Notes under the pieces: model-generated
What the model was told of the DNA's origin: nothing
Databases searched by the model: none
Seen by the model: only the letters and a program-made list of their open reading frames with translations
Shown: positions 39,401-47,624 of the stretch, one piece after another
Layout: each line of letters starts with the position of its first letter
Numbering within the stretch: the first letter of the stretch is position 1
Position numbers and translations under genes: made by a program
Origin: Nocardiopsis sp. FIRDI 009
Lineage (GTDB): Bacteria > Actinomycetota > Actinomycetes > Streptosporangiales > Streptosporangiaceae
NCBI RefSeq assembly: GCF_003386285.1
Contig: NZ_QPNC01000040.1
Span: forward strand, 1 to 64,000
Reading direction: 5' to 3'
DNA: 64,000 nucleotides

Positions 39401-42400
39401 GCGTCCTCACCCCCGAGCTGAGTCGGGACCTCGTTGGCCGAGGTTTCGCCCGTGCCCTCCTCGAAGCGCCAGTAGCCGTAGGGGTTGGCGTCCATGGCCG
39501 CGGCCCGGTAGTGCGACCCCGTCGCGTAGGTGTAGGTGGTGCACTCGAGTTCGGGGTTGCAGGCCTCGGTCAGTCGCTGCCCGTCGTAGGTATAGGTCCA
39601 CTGGGCGCTGGTCTCGTCGCCTTGGGCGGTCACGCTGGTGACACGGCCGTTCTGCCATCCGAAGTCGAGTGACCGGCCTCCATCCGAGGTGACGGTGGAG
39701 ATGTTGCCGGAGGCGTCGTAGGCGATGCTCTGGGACCGGCCTTGGTGATCGGTGACTTCGAGGAGACGCCCGGTGTCATCGAAGACGTAGGAGGTGGAGG
39801 CCTTGTCCATGAGTCGCCAACCGATGGCCGTCTCGGCGAGTACCGCGTGCATACCGGACGGGGGCGTGAAGCTTCCGTCAGCGTTGCGCGCGAACCGGTG
39901 CTGGCTGCCGTTGGGGTAGGTGATGACGACGTTTCCGGTGCCGTCCACGTCGCGCACCAGGTCCATGTCGAACCGGGTGGACCAGCCAGCACCAAAGATG
40001 CCGTCCTGTCGGGGATCCGAGGAGTTGTAGGTACGCGTGATGCTCAGCGGCGGACCAACGGTCGGTACGACAGCATCGGTGACGGTCTGGGTGTAGTTGC
40101 CGATGAGCGCGTTGACGGTGCCATACCCATCCGGGTCACTACCGGACAGGTTGGAGGTGACGGCGGGCTGATCGGGGTCGGCGATCAGCCGGAGCCAGCC
40201 GCTTTCGACCTCTTGACTTCCGTCACGGACGAAGACGTTCCACCAGTACTGGTTGCCCCACGCCATGAGTCCGTCGGGCAACTGCCAGGAGGTCTCTGTC
40301 TGCCACCCGGAGTCCACGCACTCCCAGTCGGGCCACTCGCCGTCACAGAAGTTGAACCAGAACTCCATGCCCTCGGTCGGCCAGGCGTCATTGTTCTGTC
40401 CCAGGGCGGTGAACTCCGGGGTCAGCGTCGCGACCCGGGCACCGTCGCGGGGACTGTAGTCCAGGAGCTGCGGGGGCAGGTCTGGAATCTCCAGACTCAC
40501 CTGTGCCGTCCTGGGGACACCCCAGTCCGCGAACGACTGGGCCTCGTGGGTCATGTCGAACTTGATGGTCCACGTGCCAGGGGGCAGGGGATCGATCTTA
40601 GCGTTGACCGTCACCGTCTCCCCCGTCGCCACGTTCGTGGGCATGGGGGTGGTGGGCGCGATGTGGTAGACCCGGTTCCCGTCCTGATCGAAAACCTGGT
40701 AACTGAGCTCGTAGCCGTTGTCCGGAGTCCAGGTCTCGTGGCCGCGGTTGGTCACCTGAACGTCAACCGAAGTACCGCGGTTCGCGTGGGGCGCCGGGTC
40801 GAACTCCGGCGGCGAGGTGACGAACTCGTAGTCAGCGCGGTAGGGGCTGTAGGTGACCGTCATGTACGGCGCGCCCCACGACTCCCGGCTGCCGAACTTC
40901 TTCCAGCCGTTGCTGTCGGTGGCGGAAGCCCGAACGCTGAGGCCGTGGTTGGACTTGTCCCCGTCCACCCATGCCTGGACAAGGTCCCGGCCGCCCGTTC
41001 CCAGGTCGATGCCTTCGTACCGAGCGGGGCAGGAACTGGAACTCGCGCCGATCGGCATCCAGCCACGCGCGAAGCTCTCGCTTCCCAGAGGGGTGGAGTT
41101 GTAGGACGGTCCTGGATAGTTAGAGATGGACTTCTGGGACCAGGACTGGGTCACCTCGTGCACATAGACCGGGCTCGGCGTGCACGAGTAGGACCAGTGG
41201 TTGAACAGGTAGAGCTTGGCTCCGAAGATCTTGTGGTCGCTCAGCTCGTCGACCATCGCGTTGAACCGCAGATACGAGGCGGCTCGATGGGAGCCGCCGT
41301 CATAGGTTCCGGCCTTCAGCTGCTGCTCGGTGTAGCGCGAGGTGTTGTAGCCGCTCTGGACATAGGTGTCCTGCGAGGCGTTGTAGTTCCAGGTCGACGT
41401 GGGGTCCACCGCGACCGGGTAGACGCGGTTCTCGTCGGTGAGCCACTCGAAGTCGGCGACCACCTCCAGAACCCATCCATCGGACTCCTCGATGAGGGTG
41501 AACTCCACGGCCTCGGAGAAGGCACCGTCCCCTGAGTGGGGGTCCCGGTCCGAGTCCTCCATGTACCCGGCGGGGATGTGACCGACCGTGTCTCCGTCGG
41601 CGTTGACGAGGTCGATGCTGCCGTCCTCGAGCTGGACCGGGTCCAGGGCACCCAGATCCAGGGGGAAGCGCCAACGTGCACCGTCCTGCGTCGCGGGGGC
41701 TTCCTGAAGCCAGATGGTTTCCTTGACCGCTCCACCGATCAGCGACGTCAGCTCGATGTCCACTCCCGGCAGCGCCTCGGGGTAGACGATCGTGTCAGGT
41801 TCGTCCTCCGACACCTCACCCTGAGCTCTTTGAGCGCCTTCGAGGGAGAAGGACAGGCTGTGTTCTTCGTCCAGCTCCATGTGTGCGAGCGCGTCCGCGT
41901 CAGCGCTCGCGGCGAAGTCCACCTCCCTGGAGTCGGCGGAGTTGGTCCAGGTCAGAGAGTTCTCGGGGACGAGGCTGGGGTCGATCTCCTCCCAGGAACC
42001 GTCTTCCTCCTCGAAGTGGAGGGGCTCCAGGGAGAAGTCGGTGGAGAGGGTGCCGTCCTCGTTCTCGAACGTGCGCGAGTGCTCGTCGCGCTCCTCGACG
42101 AGTTCCACACTCGTGTCCGGATCGAAGCCCGTGACCTCAGGCTCCGCTTCCTCCTCCACGGTGCGACCCGCAGGCTCCGGATCCGGAGGAGCGAGCGTGT
42201 CCGCGTCCTCGGGCAGGTCCGGCCATTCCTGGGGCAGAGCCCCATCAGGCGGATCCACGTCCGGCCCTTGGCCAGTCGAGGTGCCCTCGATGAGAGCGCT
42301 GTCGGCCTCGTGCGAGAGACCGTCAGCAGAACCGTCGCCCTGGTCTGGGGTCACCACGTCCGCAGCGGACACCGGGGTGAGGCGCGGCATGCCGGTATAC

Positions 42401-42570
42401 ATCGGTACGGAGGAGACGGAGTCTGACAGTAGGAGAACAAGCCCAGTACCAACTGCGGTGAATTTCAGCAGCGTGCTTTTCGCACGTGAGCGCAGTGGCT
42501 TGTTGGAGTCACGGCGAGAGACGATGCGTTGAAGCACCGCACGCGAAGACGGCTGCTGGCCGGTCGGCAC
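33439..42570 (-). CDS. Rhs2: giant secreted YD-repeat toxin with endonuclease tip
   Basis: A 3043-residue intact ORF with GTG start and GGAGGTGA site. Order: N-terminal hydrophobic segment (about 35-52), acidic region, beta-rich N-terminal part (DTIVYPEALPGVDIELT), DNRLRE-like module (about 390-590), Ig-like segments (about 590-760), first YD repeats, a LamG-type insert (about 1085-1250: YGYWRFEEGTG to IDEVAVYQRPL), long YD array (about 1290-2650), RHS core end (GSGRFASRDTMTLEPNPS, ADPSGH), a Gly/Ala hydrophobic segment, Pro/Arg linker, and a tip from about 2883. The tip resembles Endonuclease_NS_2 nucleases: NRAHLIG (His2938), TNKSG (Asn2961), TVERRV (Glu2969), YVATPVY. Exported antibacterial toxin, with the SUKH immunity gene behind it. 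Confidence 0.85.
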   Translation of the reverse strand: MPTGQQPSSRAVLQRIVSRRDSNKPLRSRAKSTLLKFTAVGTGLVLLLSDSVSSVPMYTGMPRLTPVSAADVVTPDQGDGSADGLSHEADSALIEGTSTGQGPDVDPPDGALPQEWPDLPEDADTLAPPDPEPAGRTVEEEAEPEVTGFDPDTSVELVEERDEHSRTFENEDGTLSTDFSLEPLHFEEEDGSWEEIDPSLVPENSLTWTNSADSREVDFAASADADALAHMELDEEHSLSFSLEGAQRAQGEVSEDEPDTIVYPEALPGVDIELTSLIGGAVKETIWLQEAPATQDGARWRFPLDLGALDPVQLEDGSIDLVNADGDTVGHIPAGYMEDSDRDPHSGDGAFSEAVEFTLIEESDGWVLEVVADFEWLTDENRVYPVAVDPTSTWNYNASQDTYVQSGYNTSRYTEQQLKAGTYDGGSHRAASYLRFNAMVDELSDHKIFGAKLYLFNHWSYSCTPSPVYVHEVTQSWSQKSISNYPGPSYNSTPLGSESFARGWMPIGASSSSCPARYEGIDLGTGGRDLVQAWVDGDKSNHGLSVRASATDSNGWKKFGSRESWGAPYMTVTYSPYRADYEFVTSPPEFDPAPHANRGTSVDVQVTNRGHETWTPDNGYELSYQVFDQDGNRVYHIAPTTPMPTNVATGETVTVNAKIDPLPPGTWTIKFDMTHEAQSFADWGVPRTAQVSLEIPDLPPQLLDYSPRDGARVATLTPEFTALGQNNDAWPTEGMEFWFNFCDGEWPDWECVDSGWQTETSWQLPDGLMAWGNQYWWNVFVRDGSQEVESGWLRLIADPDQPAVTSNLSGSDPDGYGTVNALIGNYTQTVTDAVVPTVGPPLSITRTYNSSDPRQDGIFGAGWSTRFDMDLVRDVDGTGNVVITYPNGSQHRFARNADGSFTPPSGMHAVLAETAIGWRLMDKASTSYVFDDTGRLLEVTDHQGRSQSIAYDASGNISTVTSDGGRSLDFGWQNGRVTSVTAQGDETSAQWTYTYDGQRLTEACNPELECTTYTYATGSHYRAAAMDANPYGYWRFEEGTGETSANEVPTQLGGEDAEITGSALGAQGALAGITSNALASGQGAYAELPNSILHRVGARITVEAWFSTTAQGTVIGALDKPTDPTQRTQLVYVGNDGKLRAQFWTADGVDPITTAQAVNDGQWHHVALTSDGTSQTLYLDGEEIGSKTGQVEHRDTRFVYVGYGMGNSGWPETLPSLGDFPFEGQIDEVAVYQRPLHPDTIALHHISGVDPADRLDTVTSPELNQIANLSFDESTSRVSIHTDHNGGKWLYSDLRYTGDVNNEEPEVTAEVAITDPRVELSATRYDALAGYRRVGDVDQLGHETTYAYDTGGFLVATTMPSGAQLRFYNDERGNRIGQMSCRDVAATNCSWEWFGYHHNPDDPFDPRNNQLTAHHDARSADLLDPTYRTWWAYDTHGNQVSETSPATADFPDGRTVRYFYTDGTEEATGGGTVPAGLLAESWDADGGTTRYSYNGHGDITSVTEPSGLVTEYTYDGLGRVLTTTVTTSDHPNGITTTRTYDDAGRVLTETGPAVTNELTDTAHQARTSFVYDKDGNVVRQAVSDLTGGEPDRTTLFAYNQYGHLVAQTDPEGRTEHFGYDFTGAQTYHQDASGTEFRTTYTARGHVAERTIEGWVGHPDEDNAPAQLVLESNAYDPDGRLASTTDAVGRTTAYTYYADGLPAQTIAVGAMLNDANESRDVVLEEYTYDAAGNPVRTVTNDGATRVDMVWNADSRLVSETLDPEGLARVTSHTYDGRGNTLSIALTDPTGRTEQTRYAYDAGGRVIEEAVQISGGELVTSYEVNELGLVTAVTDPRGNEEGADASAFTSLMRYDELGRLVEEQLPQIDIEHYGEPTVTDRPTSRFGYDLVGNLTHQQDAEGNTSVFGYDLVGQQTDSQAPSFTGADGTQITPQAQTTYDELGRIATQIDALGNTRTYTWDQLGNLAGITDPPLNEGAEPGQWTFVYNPVGELLATTNPVGARIEATYDDLGRQVTDTQIERIPAAAAYTTRYAYDAMGNTTSVTDPLGNITASTYNAAGELVSTTNPAGETTSFDHDLAGRTSTVTDPVGTQVISEFDLAGRQTRTAVLAQDGTELRAQSVTYDAAGLPVSETDPLGNTVTTEFNALGQPTSRVEPVSDTETITTTFGYDSLGQQTRLTDGRGNSTHTTYTPSGQVAQLIEPATDATPAESDRTWTTFYDAAGNPVQQHVPGGVVRQREFTALGGLSSESATGAEATTQDRHIGYDQMGRPTSIGTANGGAIEIVYDDRGNQVQFLGPNTVSYDGMTPGTTISFDGAGRATTRLDLTGTTTFGYDAAGRVIEHHDSVTGEDLSIAYDQAGRTESITTQDGTVRNFTHDPLGQLTEDVLTSPSGERLLGTTYTYDAAGRITARTTEGVAPAGTHKFDYDYASRLTSWTAPGGEITEYEWDASGNRVREGDETFAFDERNRLVSSSGGDTWSYTPRGTVSSQFVDGGLRTPEFDGFNRMVSSGDGSGEYAYDALGRLAERTTSSGTEWFVYADLENDPIAVLDGTESTVAQYGRDPYGQVVSVFDRGQTPALAYNNSHGDLVATYTGTGTVTSTADFGPFGEQLGASPVASVGYQGEWTDPETGDVNMHARWYQPGSGRFASRDTMTLEPNPSVQANRYTYGNANPVLYADPSGHLVFLAAIPALAGGGAVAGGAAVSGAAIGNAVVAGLAIGASAWAGWEAYNAFSGSYASTNTSSKGFRVTRHNPKPKPRPRPRGGERGGTATATATGSDIVYRISGVVSSFRFRGGGDSGRPYIPIIVDNRKEILEDILNTPQDRPPMAPVVSGEGVNSHRKQREEDFAIEEEIPFDASEYDEYDEALEGLDDISGFDIENNDGECRPFIELSEINNHGQRGTAVGRFCGQQDLNRGPRYEPESDPPGYVYGQDNRAHLIGSNFFGPGQDENIVATYERTNKSGMGTVERRVAAILAKNNEVIYVATPVYEGAQDRPWAVHMTGIASNGQSWDHCILNNGEYFKTGGRVDGSVCGGPKPTELF

Positions 42571-42816
42571 GACCGGTCACCTCCGGATCACTCAAAGCGA
42601 ACCAGGAGCGGCAAGCGCACCATCCCCAAATGGTGCGCACGCTTCCCCCAAAGCCCGCAGATCCGGAACGCCATCTGAAACTGACAGAACCAGGACAAAG
42701 CAAACATGAGGTGGGACTCAGTACACAAGACCTCACAAGACACATAGACATCACTGTTCCCGCAGCGAGACTTCTGTGTAACCCGGAAGCAGAGCCCTCA
42801 AGGGGCCAACCAGGCC

Positions 42817-45297
42817 TTATTCGCTGAGAGCAACGTCCGTCGTCAGGGTGTTCAGGAGCTTGTTCGTGGCAGCACTAGGGCGAGCGCGCATGGCCTTAAG
42901 GCGTTCGGAGAGATCTTGGAAGGTGCGTTGCACCGCGTCCGGGCGGCCCAGTGCGGCGTGGACCTTCATGATCTCCTGGTAGACGGCTTCGTTCAGGTCA
43001 TCGGACTCTCGGGCGCGTTCCAACCAGGACAGCGCCTGTTCACCGGTCTCGGCCACCTTCGCCAGGCTCACGAAGCAGTCGGCGGCGGCTCGCCGATACG
43101 CCTGACGCTTCTCCTCGATCCACGGGAGGTCAACCTCGGAGAGCAGTACCTGTGCGTACTCGCCCGATGCCGAGCGCAGGTGTTCCTCGCGCGCCCCAGC
43201 GTCCGTAGCCCCACCTACCTCCTTCATCGCGGCGTCGAACCGCCACGCGTCCACGTCGACGACCTCTTGCCGGATCCGGTAGCGTCCCGAGTCCACCTGG
43301 AGGATCTCCGCTTCAGGATCCCCAAGAGCATCGCGGACGACGCGGCGGATGTCGCTGGAGGCGGTGTTGCGCAGTGCCCGGGCCTTGCTCTCGGTGCTGT
43401 CGGGGAAGAGGGCTTCCGTCAGGGTCTCGGTGCCGACTCCACGTGGATGAAGTGCCAGGTAGGCGAGCATCCTTCGTGAGGACGAACGCATCCGCTGGCC
43501 GATATCGGTTCCCGCCACGCTGATGTGCGGGTGTGGTGCGAAGAGCCGGATCTCCACCTTCGTCCGCGGAACCGAACCCGGGGTGGCTTGCCCTTCGTCC
43601 AGGTCGGGCTCTGGCGTCGTTTCCTGCTCTTCCGACACCTCCAATCCGACCTGCTCTGGCCACGGTGGTTCCGGCGCCTGACCCTCCCCGATGAAATGCG
43701 CTGCGAAGGTCGCCTGGTCGATGTGCAGGAGCCGCAGGTCCGTGTAGGTGGCCGTGCCCCCGTCCGACGCGGTGACGCTGACCTCGTCGAAAGAGTCACA
43801 GACCGCCTCCGTACACCCTGTCCCCTCCCCGAGGGTCACCACCAGGACCTCGTCGTCATCCGCTTGCGCCAGGGTGAGCAGGCGGTCCCGGACCAAGGCG
43901 TGCTCGGGAGCTCCCAGCAGCAGCAGGATCCGTTCCTCCCCCTGCTCACGCGGTGCCACGGAGATGCTGGCCAGCTCCGCTTCCGTGATGGCAGCTGCGG
44001 TGTCAGCGCTCACGGTCACACCGGGCACGCGCGCGTTCGGTGGTGCTCCCGCCTCGGCCATCACCTGGCGGCTGGTGATGACCCGGGTTCCAGGCGAAGC
44101 CACGGCTCGGGCAATGAGGGAGGCGCCTACGCCCACCGCATGAGCACCCGCGATGCCGAGACCCGCTCGCGCGCTGACGCTGAGGCTGTCAGCGATCCGC
44201 ACGTGCCCTTCCGCGCTGATCACGCCGCCATCAGCATCTCGGGTGACAGGCACCGAACTGCCCAGAGCCTCGTCACCGTCGAGCTCCTCCCCCTCGGGAA
44301 GGTCCACGTTCTCAGCCTCGTCCCGCTCCTTCTTCTTCGGCTTCCGCTCGCGTCGTCCGGGCGCTGTCAGCCGTCCCGCGATCACTCCCGCTGCTCCCCC
44401 GGCGACGGCTTCCGCGATCAGCTCGCCGCCACGGAAACCTCCGTCGGCCTGCGGGTCGGTCTTCGGTTCCTCGTCAGCGGCTGGCTCGACACTCTGCGGG
44501 TCCTCCACCGTCTCCGCTTCCCCTTCCTCTGGCACAGCGGATTCGTGGGTCCGGGTGGTCAGGGTGTAGGTGATCTCGCCCCGGCGCTCGGCGGCGTGCC
44601 CGAGGTCGGGTTGCTCGCGTGGCTGGTCGGAGCCCAGTCCTTCGCTGGTGATCGTCCACCCGTCACCGAGCTGCTCGGTCAGGAACGCGGCGACGGCGTC
44701 AGCGCGCCGTTGTGACAGGTCACGGTTGTACGCGTCCAGCCCGATGGAGTCGGTGTGGCCGGTGATCGCGATGGGGTTCCCTGGATCGCCGAAGAGCTGG
44801 AGGAGTTCGACGGTGGGCAGCAGTTCGTCCCTCATCCGGGGAGTGAGTTCCGCCGAATCGAAGCCGAAACCGGCCAGCACTCGGGTGCGCTCCAGCGTGT
44901 GTGCGGGTTCCTGGGTGTCAGTGGTGTGTTCGTCGGTCGTTGGCGCCGTGTCAGCCGACACCACGGCGACGGGTGTCACGGACATGGCCGCCGAAGTCCC
45001 GGCGGCTCCGGTCGCGACGAGCCGCAGCAGCCCGATCCGGGGGATCTGGCCTCGAAGAACGGCGACGACGTCCGTGCCGACCAGCACCACGAACGCGCCC
45101 CACAGACCCCACAGGATGACGAGCACCAGGGCGTGAACGACCGACGTCGGAAGCGTGCCGCTGATCAGGGACAACCACACGTAGTCCCAGGTCATGTCCG
45201 CCCCGACCGGCCATTTCCAGCGGCTGAGCACCACCGGCGGCGCGACCAGCAGGGCGAGCGTGGCGCCCGTGGCCAAGACCGTCCTCGTCGGATTCAT
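42817..45297 (-). CDS. Membrane protein joining an OmpA-like domain and a BTAD regulatory domain
   Basis: About 826 residues from ATG 45297 (GGGGGAGG site); a GTG at 45321 overlapping the previous stop is the alternative. Three membrane helices in the first 120 residues, then an OmpA-like peptidoglycan-binding domain (about 135-255: LAGFGFDSAELTPRMRDEL, ITGHTDSIGLDAYNRDLSQR, RRADAV). A charged linker follows, then a middle region, then a winged-helix (EIRLFAPHPHISVAG) plus BTAD tetratricopeptide module (about 580-826: VDVDAWRFDAAM to AVYQEIMKVHAALGRPDAV). Actinomycete Tad loci often end in a LysM-BTAD protein; here OmpA takes the LysM place. Last gene of the Tad operon; it may couple envelope state to Tad expression or assembly. 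Confidence 0.8.
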   Translation of the reverse strand: MNPTRTVLATGATLALLVAPPVVLSRWKWPVGADMTWDYVWLSLISGTLPTSVVHALVLVILWGLWGAFVVLVGTDVVAVLRGQIPRIGLLRLVATGAAGTSAAMSVTPVAVVSADTAPTTDEHTTDTQEPAHTLERTRVLAGFGFDSAELTPRMRDELLPTVELLQLFGDPGNPIAITGHTDSIGLDAYNRDLSQRRADAVAAFLTEQLGDGWTITSEGLGSDQPREQPDLGHAAERRGEITYTLTTRTHESAVPEEGEAETVEDPQSVEPAADEEPKTDPQADGGFRGGELIAEAVAGGAAGVIAGRLTAPGRRERKPKKKERDEAENVDLPEGEELDGDEALGSSVPVTRDADGGVISAEGHVRIADSLSVSARAGLGIAGAHAVGVGASLIARAVASPGTRVITSRQVMAEAGAPPNARVPGVTVSADTAAAITEAELASISVAPREQGEERILLLLGAPEHALVRDRLLTLAQADDDEVLVVTLGEGTGCTEAVCDSFDEVSVTASDGGTATYTDLRLLHIDQATFAAHFIGEGQAPEPPWPEQVGLEVSEEQETTPEPDLDEGQATPGSVPRTKVEIRLFAPHPHISVAGTDIGQRMRSSSRRMLAYLALHPRGVGTETLTEALFPDSTESKARALRNTASSDIRRVVRDALGDPEAEILQVDSGRYRIRQEVVDVDAWRFDAAMKEVGGATDAGAREEHLRSASGEYAQVLLSEVDLPWIEEKRQAYRRAAADCFVSLAKVAETGEQALSWLERARESDDLNEAVYQEIMKVHAALGRPDAVQRTFQDLSERLKAMRARPSAATNKLLNTLTTDVALSE

Positions 45298-45317
45298 GAC
45301 GTCCTCCCCCTCGTTCC

Positions 45318-45698
45318 TCACGGTGTGTGCGCCGTCGCCGTGGCCTGGGAGGCGATCTCGACCGGCCCGATCGCCGCCAGCACCGTCGGCTCATGATGGG
45401 TGGTGACGGTGACCGTGACGGCATCGCCGTGAACGTCCACCTCCGCACTCGCCCCGCCGTGTTCCGCGTGGGCCTGGACGGCTCGGCGTGCGGAGGCCTC
45501 ATCGAGAACGACCGACCCTGCTCGCAGCCCCTCCTCGTCGAGTTGCTGTGCCCCAGCCCGGGCGGCTTCGTGCGCGAGGGTGGTCGTCGCGGTCTTGGCG
45601 CGCAGCATCCGCGCGCCGTCGTGGACCAGGCCGAGGCAGGCGATCAGCGTCACGGCGACGATGACGACGAACGCGCTGGGGTGGCCGCCGTGCAGCAT
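45318..45698 (-). CDS. TadE-like pseudopilin (Rv3654c type)
   Basis: A 126-residue protein with one N-terminal membrane helix (AFVVIVAVTLIACLGLVHDGARML, about residues 9-32), the place where helicase/TadE-like proteins are cleaved and assembled, followed by TTLAHEAARAGAQQLDEEGL, the typical TadE/TadG continuation, and a beta-rich tail with VDVHGDAVTVTVT. Shares its first base with the stop of the TadE gene upstream. A minor pilin or assembly component of the Tad machine. Confidence 0.75.
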   Translation of the reverse strand: MLHGGHPSAFVVIVAVTLIACLGLVHDGARMLRAKTATTTLAHEAARAGAQQLDEEGLRAGSVVLDEASARRAVQAHAEHGGASAEVDVHGDAVTVTVTTHHEPTVLAAIGPVEIASQATATAHTP

Positions 45699-46120
45699 CA
45701 GCGTTCCTGTTCGCGGTGGATGTCGAGGACGGACGTGGCCTGGCCGGAGATGGTGCGGCGTTCGCCGAGCCCGAGCACCGGAAGGTCGTCGCGCTGGCTG
45801 ACGCAGGTGACGTCTGCGCGCACGGCTCGTACCCCGTTAACAGTGGTGTGCTGGATGGTCACTGCGGGGTTCTGGCAGGCACGGCCCCACGTACCGATGC
45901 TCTCCGCCACGGCACGCTCGGCCGCAGTGCGCGCTTCCCTCTGGTCGAGATACAGGGAGGCGGAGCGAGCGGCGCCGTGTGCCAGTGCGTCGGCGGCAAG
46001 CCCTGCGGTGTAGGAGCGGCCGGTCAGGGTGAGCAGGGCCAGGAACGCCAGGAGTACGGGGACGATGAGGATCATCTCGACCGACGCACTCCCCCGGTCC
46101 CCATCTCTCCGCAGACTCAT
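45698..46120 (-). CDS. TadE-family pseudopilin
   Basis: 140 residues from ATG 46120. Typical TadE start: DRGSASVEMILIVPVLLAFLALL, with the conserved Glu at the beginning of the helix, then LAADALAHGAARSASLYLD and a C-terminal domain with two cysteines (RACQNP, VTCVSQ) that can form a disulfide. Overlaps the previous gene by 4 bp (ATGA), showing translational coupling in the Tad operon. Confidence 0.85.
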   Translation of the reverse strand: MSLRRDGDRGSASVEMILIVPVLLAFLALLTLTGRSYTAGLAADALAHGAARSASLYLDQREARTAAERAVAESIGTWGRACQNPAVTIQHTTVNGVRAVRADVTCVSQRDDLPVLGLGERRTISGQATSVLDIHREQER

Positions 46121-46512
46121 GGGGCTACCCCCACGGGCCGTTCGATGGGTCCCGTCAGGGTCGTGGACACCAGAGGACTCCATCCGGGCAGGAGACTGAG
46201 CACCACACCGTCGACGGCGACACGTGTCGTCCCGTCGCGCCGCCGGACCTCGATGCGCAGGTCTCGGAGCACCGTTCCGCCCAGCTCCTCGGCCAGGGCG
46301 TATCCCCGTGCCCGCCCCTCCCGTTCGCTCCCCTGGTAGGTCCGGCCGGCCGCCAGGGTTTCGGTGGCGATGGCCTGTGTCCGGTGCTGGGCGTGGGCCC
46401 ACAGCCCGTACTGGATGATGCCCAGGAGCATGACGAACATCAGAGGGATCGCGAACATCAGCTCGACCCCTCCCCTGTCGTCACGAGAGGCCCAGGAGCC
46501 CCGCCGGTTCAC
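46117..46512 (-). CDS. TadE-family pseudopilin
   Basis: 131 residues from a GTG at 46512 that overlaps the upstream stop by 4 bp. N-terminus DDRGGVELMFAIPLMFVMLLG has the TadE pattern with Glu at the start of the helix; then HRTQAIATETLAAGRTYQGS and a small C-terminal domain. No cysteines in the tail, unlike the next gene. One of three TadE-type proteins in the operon. Confidence 0.82.
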   Translation of the reverse strand: MNRRGSWASRDDRGGVELMFAIPLMFVMLLGIIQYGLWAHAQHRTQAIATETLAAGRTYQGSEREGRARGYALAEELGGTVLRDLRIEVRRRDGTTRVAVDGVVLSLLPGWSPLVSTTLTGPIERPVGVAP

Positions 46513-46706
46513 GGAATGACCCCCAGGTCGATGCCCTGGGCGGTCTCGATGATGAGTGGGGTGATGATGGCGCCGACGCCGGTCGCGATGCCGATAGTGA
46601 CGGCGAGCATCAGTACCCAGTCGGTGGTGGCCGAGCCCCGGTCGCCGTCGGGGCTGCGTGTTCCGAGGATCAGTTCCACGAGGGCGCTCGGTCGCATGGA
46701 GCCCAT
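46509..46706 (-). CDS. Small pilin-like protein
   Basis: 65 residues: short N-terminus, DRGSATTDWVLMLAVTIGI and a single helix to ITPLIIETAQGIDL. Size, position after TadC and the charged-Gly-Ser leader before the helix suit the major Flp-type pilin of a Tad system, although the canonical Glu five residues into the helix is replaced by Asp (TTDW). ATG 46706 or 46697. Assignment from context. Confidence 0.65.
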   Translation of the reverse strand: MGSMRPSALVELILGTRSPDGDRGSATTDWVLMLAVTIGIATGVGAIITPLIIETAQGIDLGVIP

Positions 46707-46742
46707 GTGCTGGTTCCCCTTCCTGTCCTTCTCGGTGGTGGT

Positions 46743-47624
46743 TCAGAATCCGTTGCTGACCTGGACGATCGCGGGGTAGCCCATGAGCAGGAGGAAGCCG
46801 AGGACGAGCAGCATGACGGGCAGGCTCATCCGTTCGGTGGCTTCGAGGGCCTCGGTCTCCAGCGCGGCCAGCTGGTGGGCGCGGAGCGATCTGGCCTTGG
46901 CGCGGACCGAGGTGCGTACCCTGGCGCCGTCGGCCCCGGCCAGGCGGATGGACGAGGCGAGTTCCTCCAGCTCCCGCACTCCGGTCTGGCGGGAGAGGTC
47001 CGTCAGGGCGTCCCATGGTGGTCGGGTGCGTAGGTGGGCTTCGTGCAGGCACCGTCGGATGCGTCCGAAGGCGGGTCCGGTGCCGCGCCCGGTGGCCGCC
47101 GTGAGCGCTCCGGTGACTCCGGCTCCGCCCGCGAGCGCGACGCCAACCAGGTCGGCGATGACCGAGGTGGCCAGACGTAGTTCGATCCGTTGACGGTGTG
47201 CCCGCGCGCGAAGCAGGATTCCCGGGGCGAGAGCGCACGCGGCCAGGCTGGTTCCTCCGATGGCGAGCGCGGCCGACATGGGGAGCACGGAGGCCGCTGG
47301 CACGGCGATCGTCAGCGTGCACGCGAACAGTGCTGCTCCGGCGAGCGTCAGGGCGACGACCTTCGTGCGATGGGTGTCGACGTCCGTGTCGCATGCCGCG
47401 AGGTCGCTCCTGGTCCTACGTCCGGGCCAGCCGAGCCGGGCGAGGACCGCGCAGCCGATCCCCTTCACCTGCTCGAGGACGCCCGTGGATCGCGCAGCAC
47501 CGTCGATCTCCTCCGTCGGTGGCGGGAGGAGTTCGTCCAGGCGTGGACGGCGCAGCCCCTGAACGATCAGCCAGACACCAGCACCAACCGCGGCTCCCCC
47601 AACCGCCGCAACGACCACGGTCAT
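46743..47624 (-). CDS. tadC: TadC, type II secretion F-type membrane protein
   Basis: 293 residues from ATG 47624, overlapping the tadB stop (ATGA). Helices at the N-terminus (VVVAAVGGAAVGAGVWLIV), in the middle (about 95-150) and at the C-terminus (MSLPVMLLVLGFLLLMGYPAIVQV). The cytoplasmic T2SSF domain is visible: ADLVGVALAGGAGVTGAL, RPPWDALTDLSRQTGV, and ELEELASSIRLAGADGARV. With TadB it forms the inner-membrane platform on which the TadA ATPase acts. Confidence 0.88.
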   Translation of the reverse strand: MTVVVAAVGGAAVGAGVWLIVQGLRRPRLDELLPPPTEEIDGAARSTGVLEQVKGIGCAVLARLGWPGRRTRSDLAACDTDVDTHRTKVVALTLAGAALFACTLTIAVPAASVLPMSAALAIGGTSLAACALAPGILLRARAHRQRIELRLATSVIADLVGVALAGGAGVTGALTAATGRGTGPAFGRIRRCLHEAHLRTRPPWDALTDLSRQTGVRELEELASSIRLAGADGARVRTSVRAKARSLRAHQLAALETEALEATERMSLPVMLLVLGFLLLMGYPAIVQVSNGF

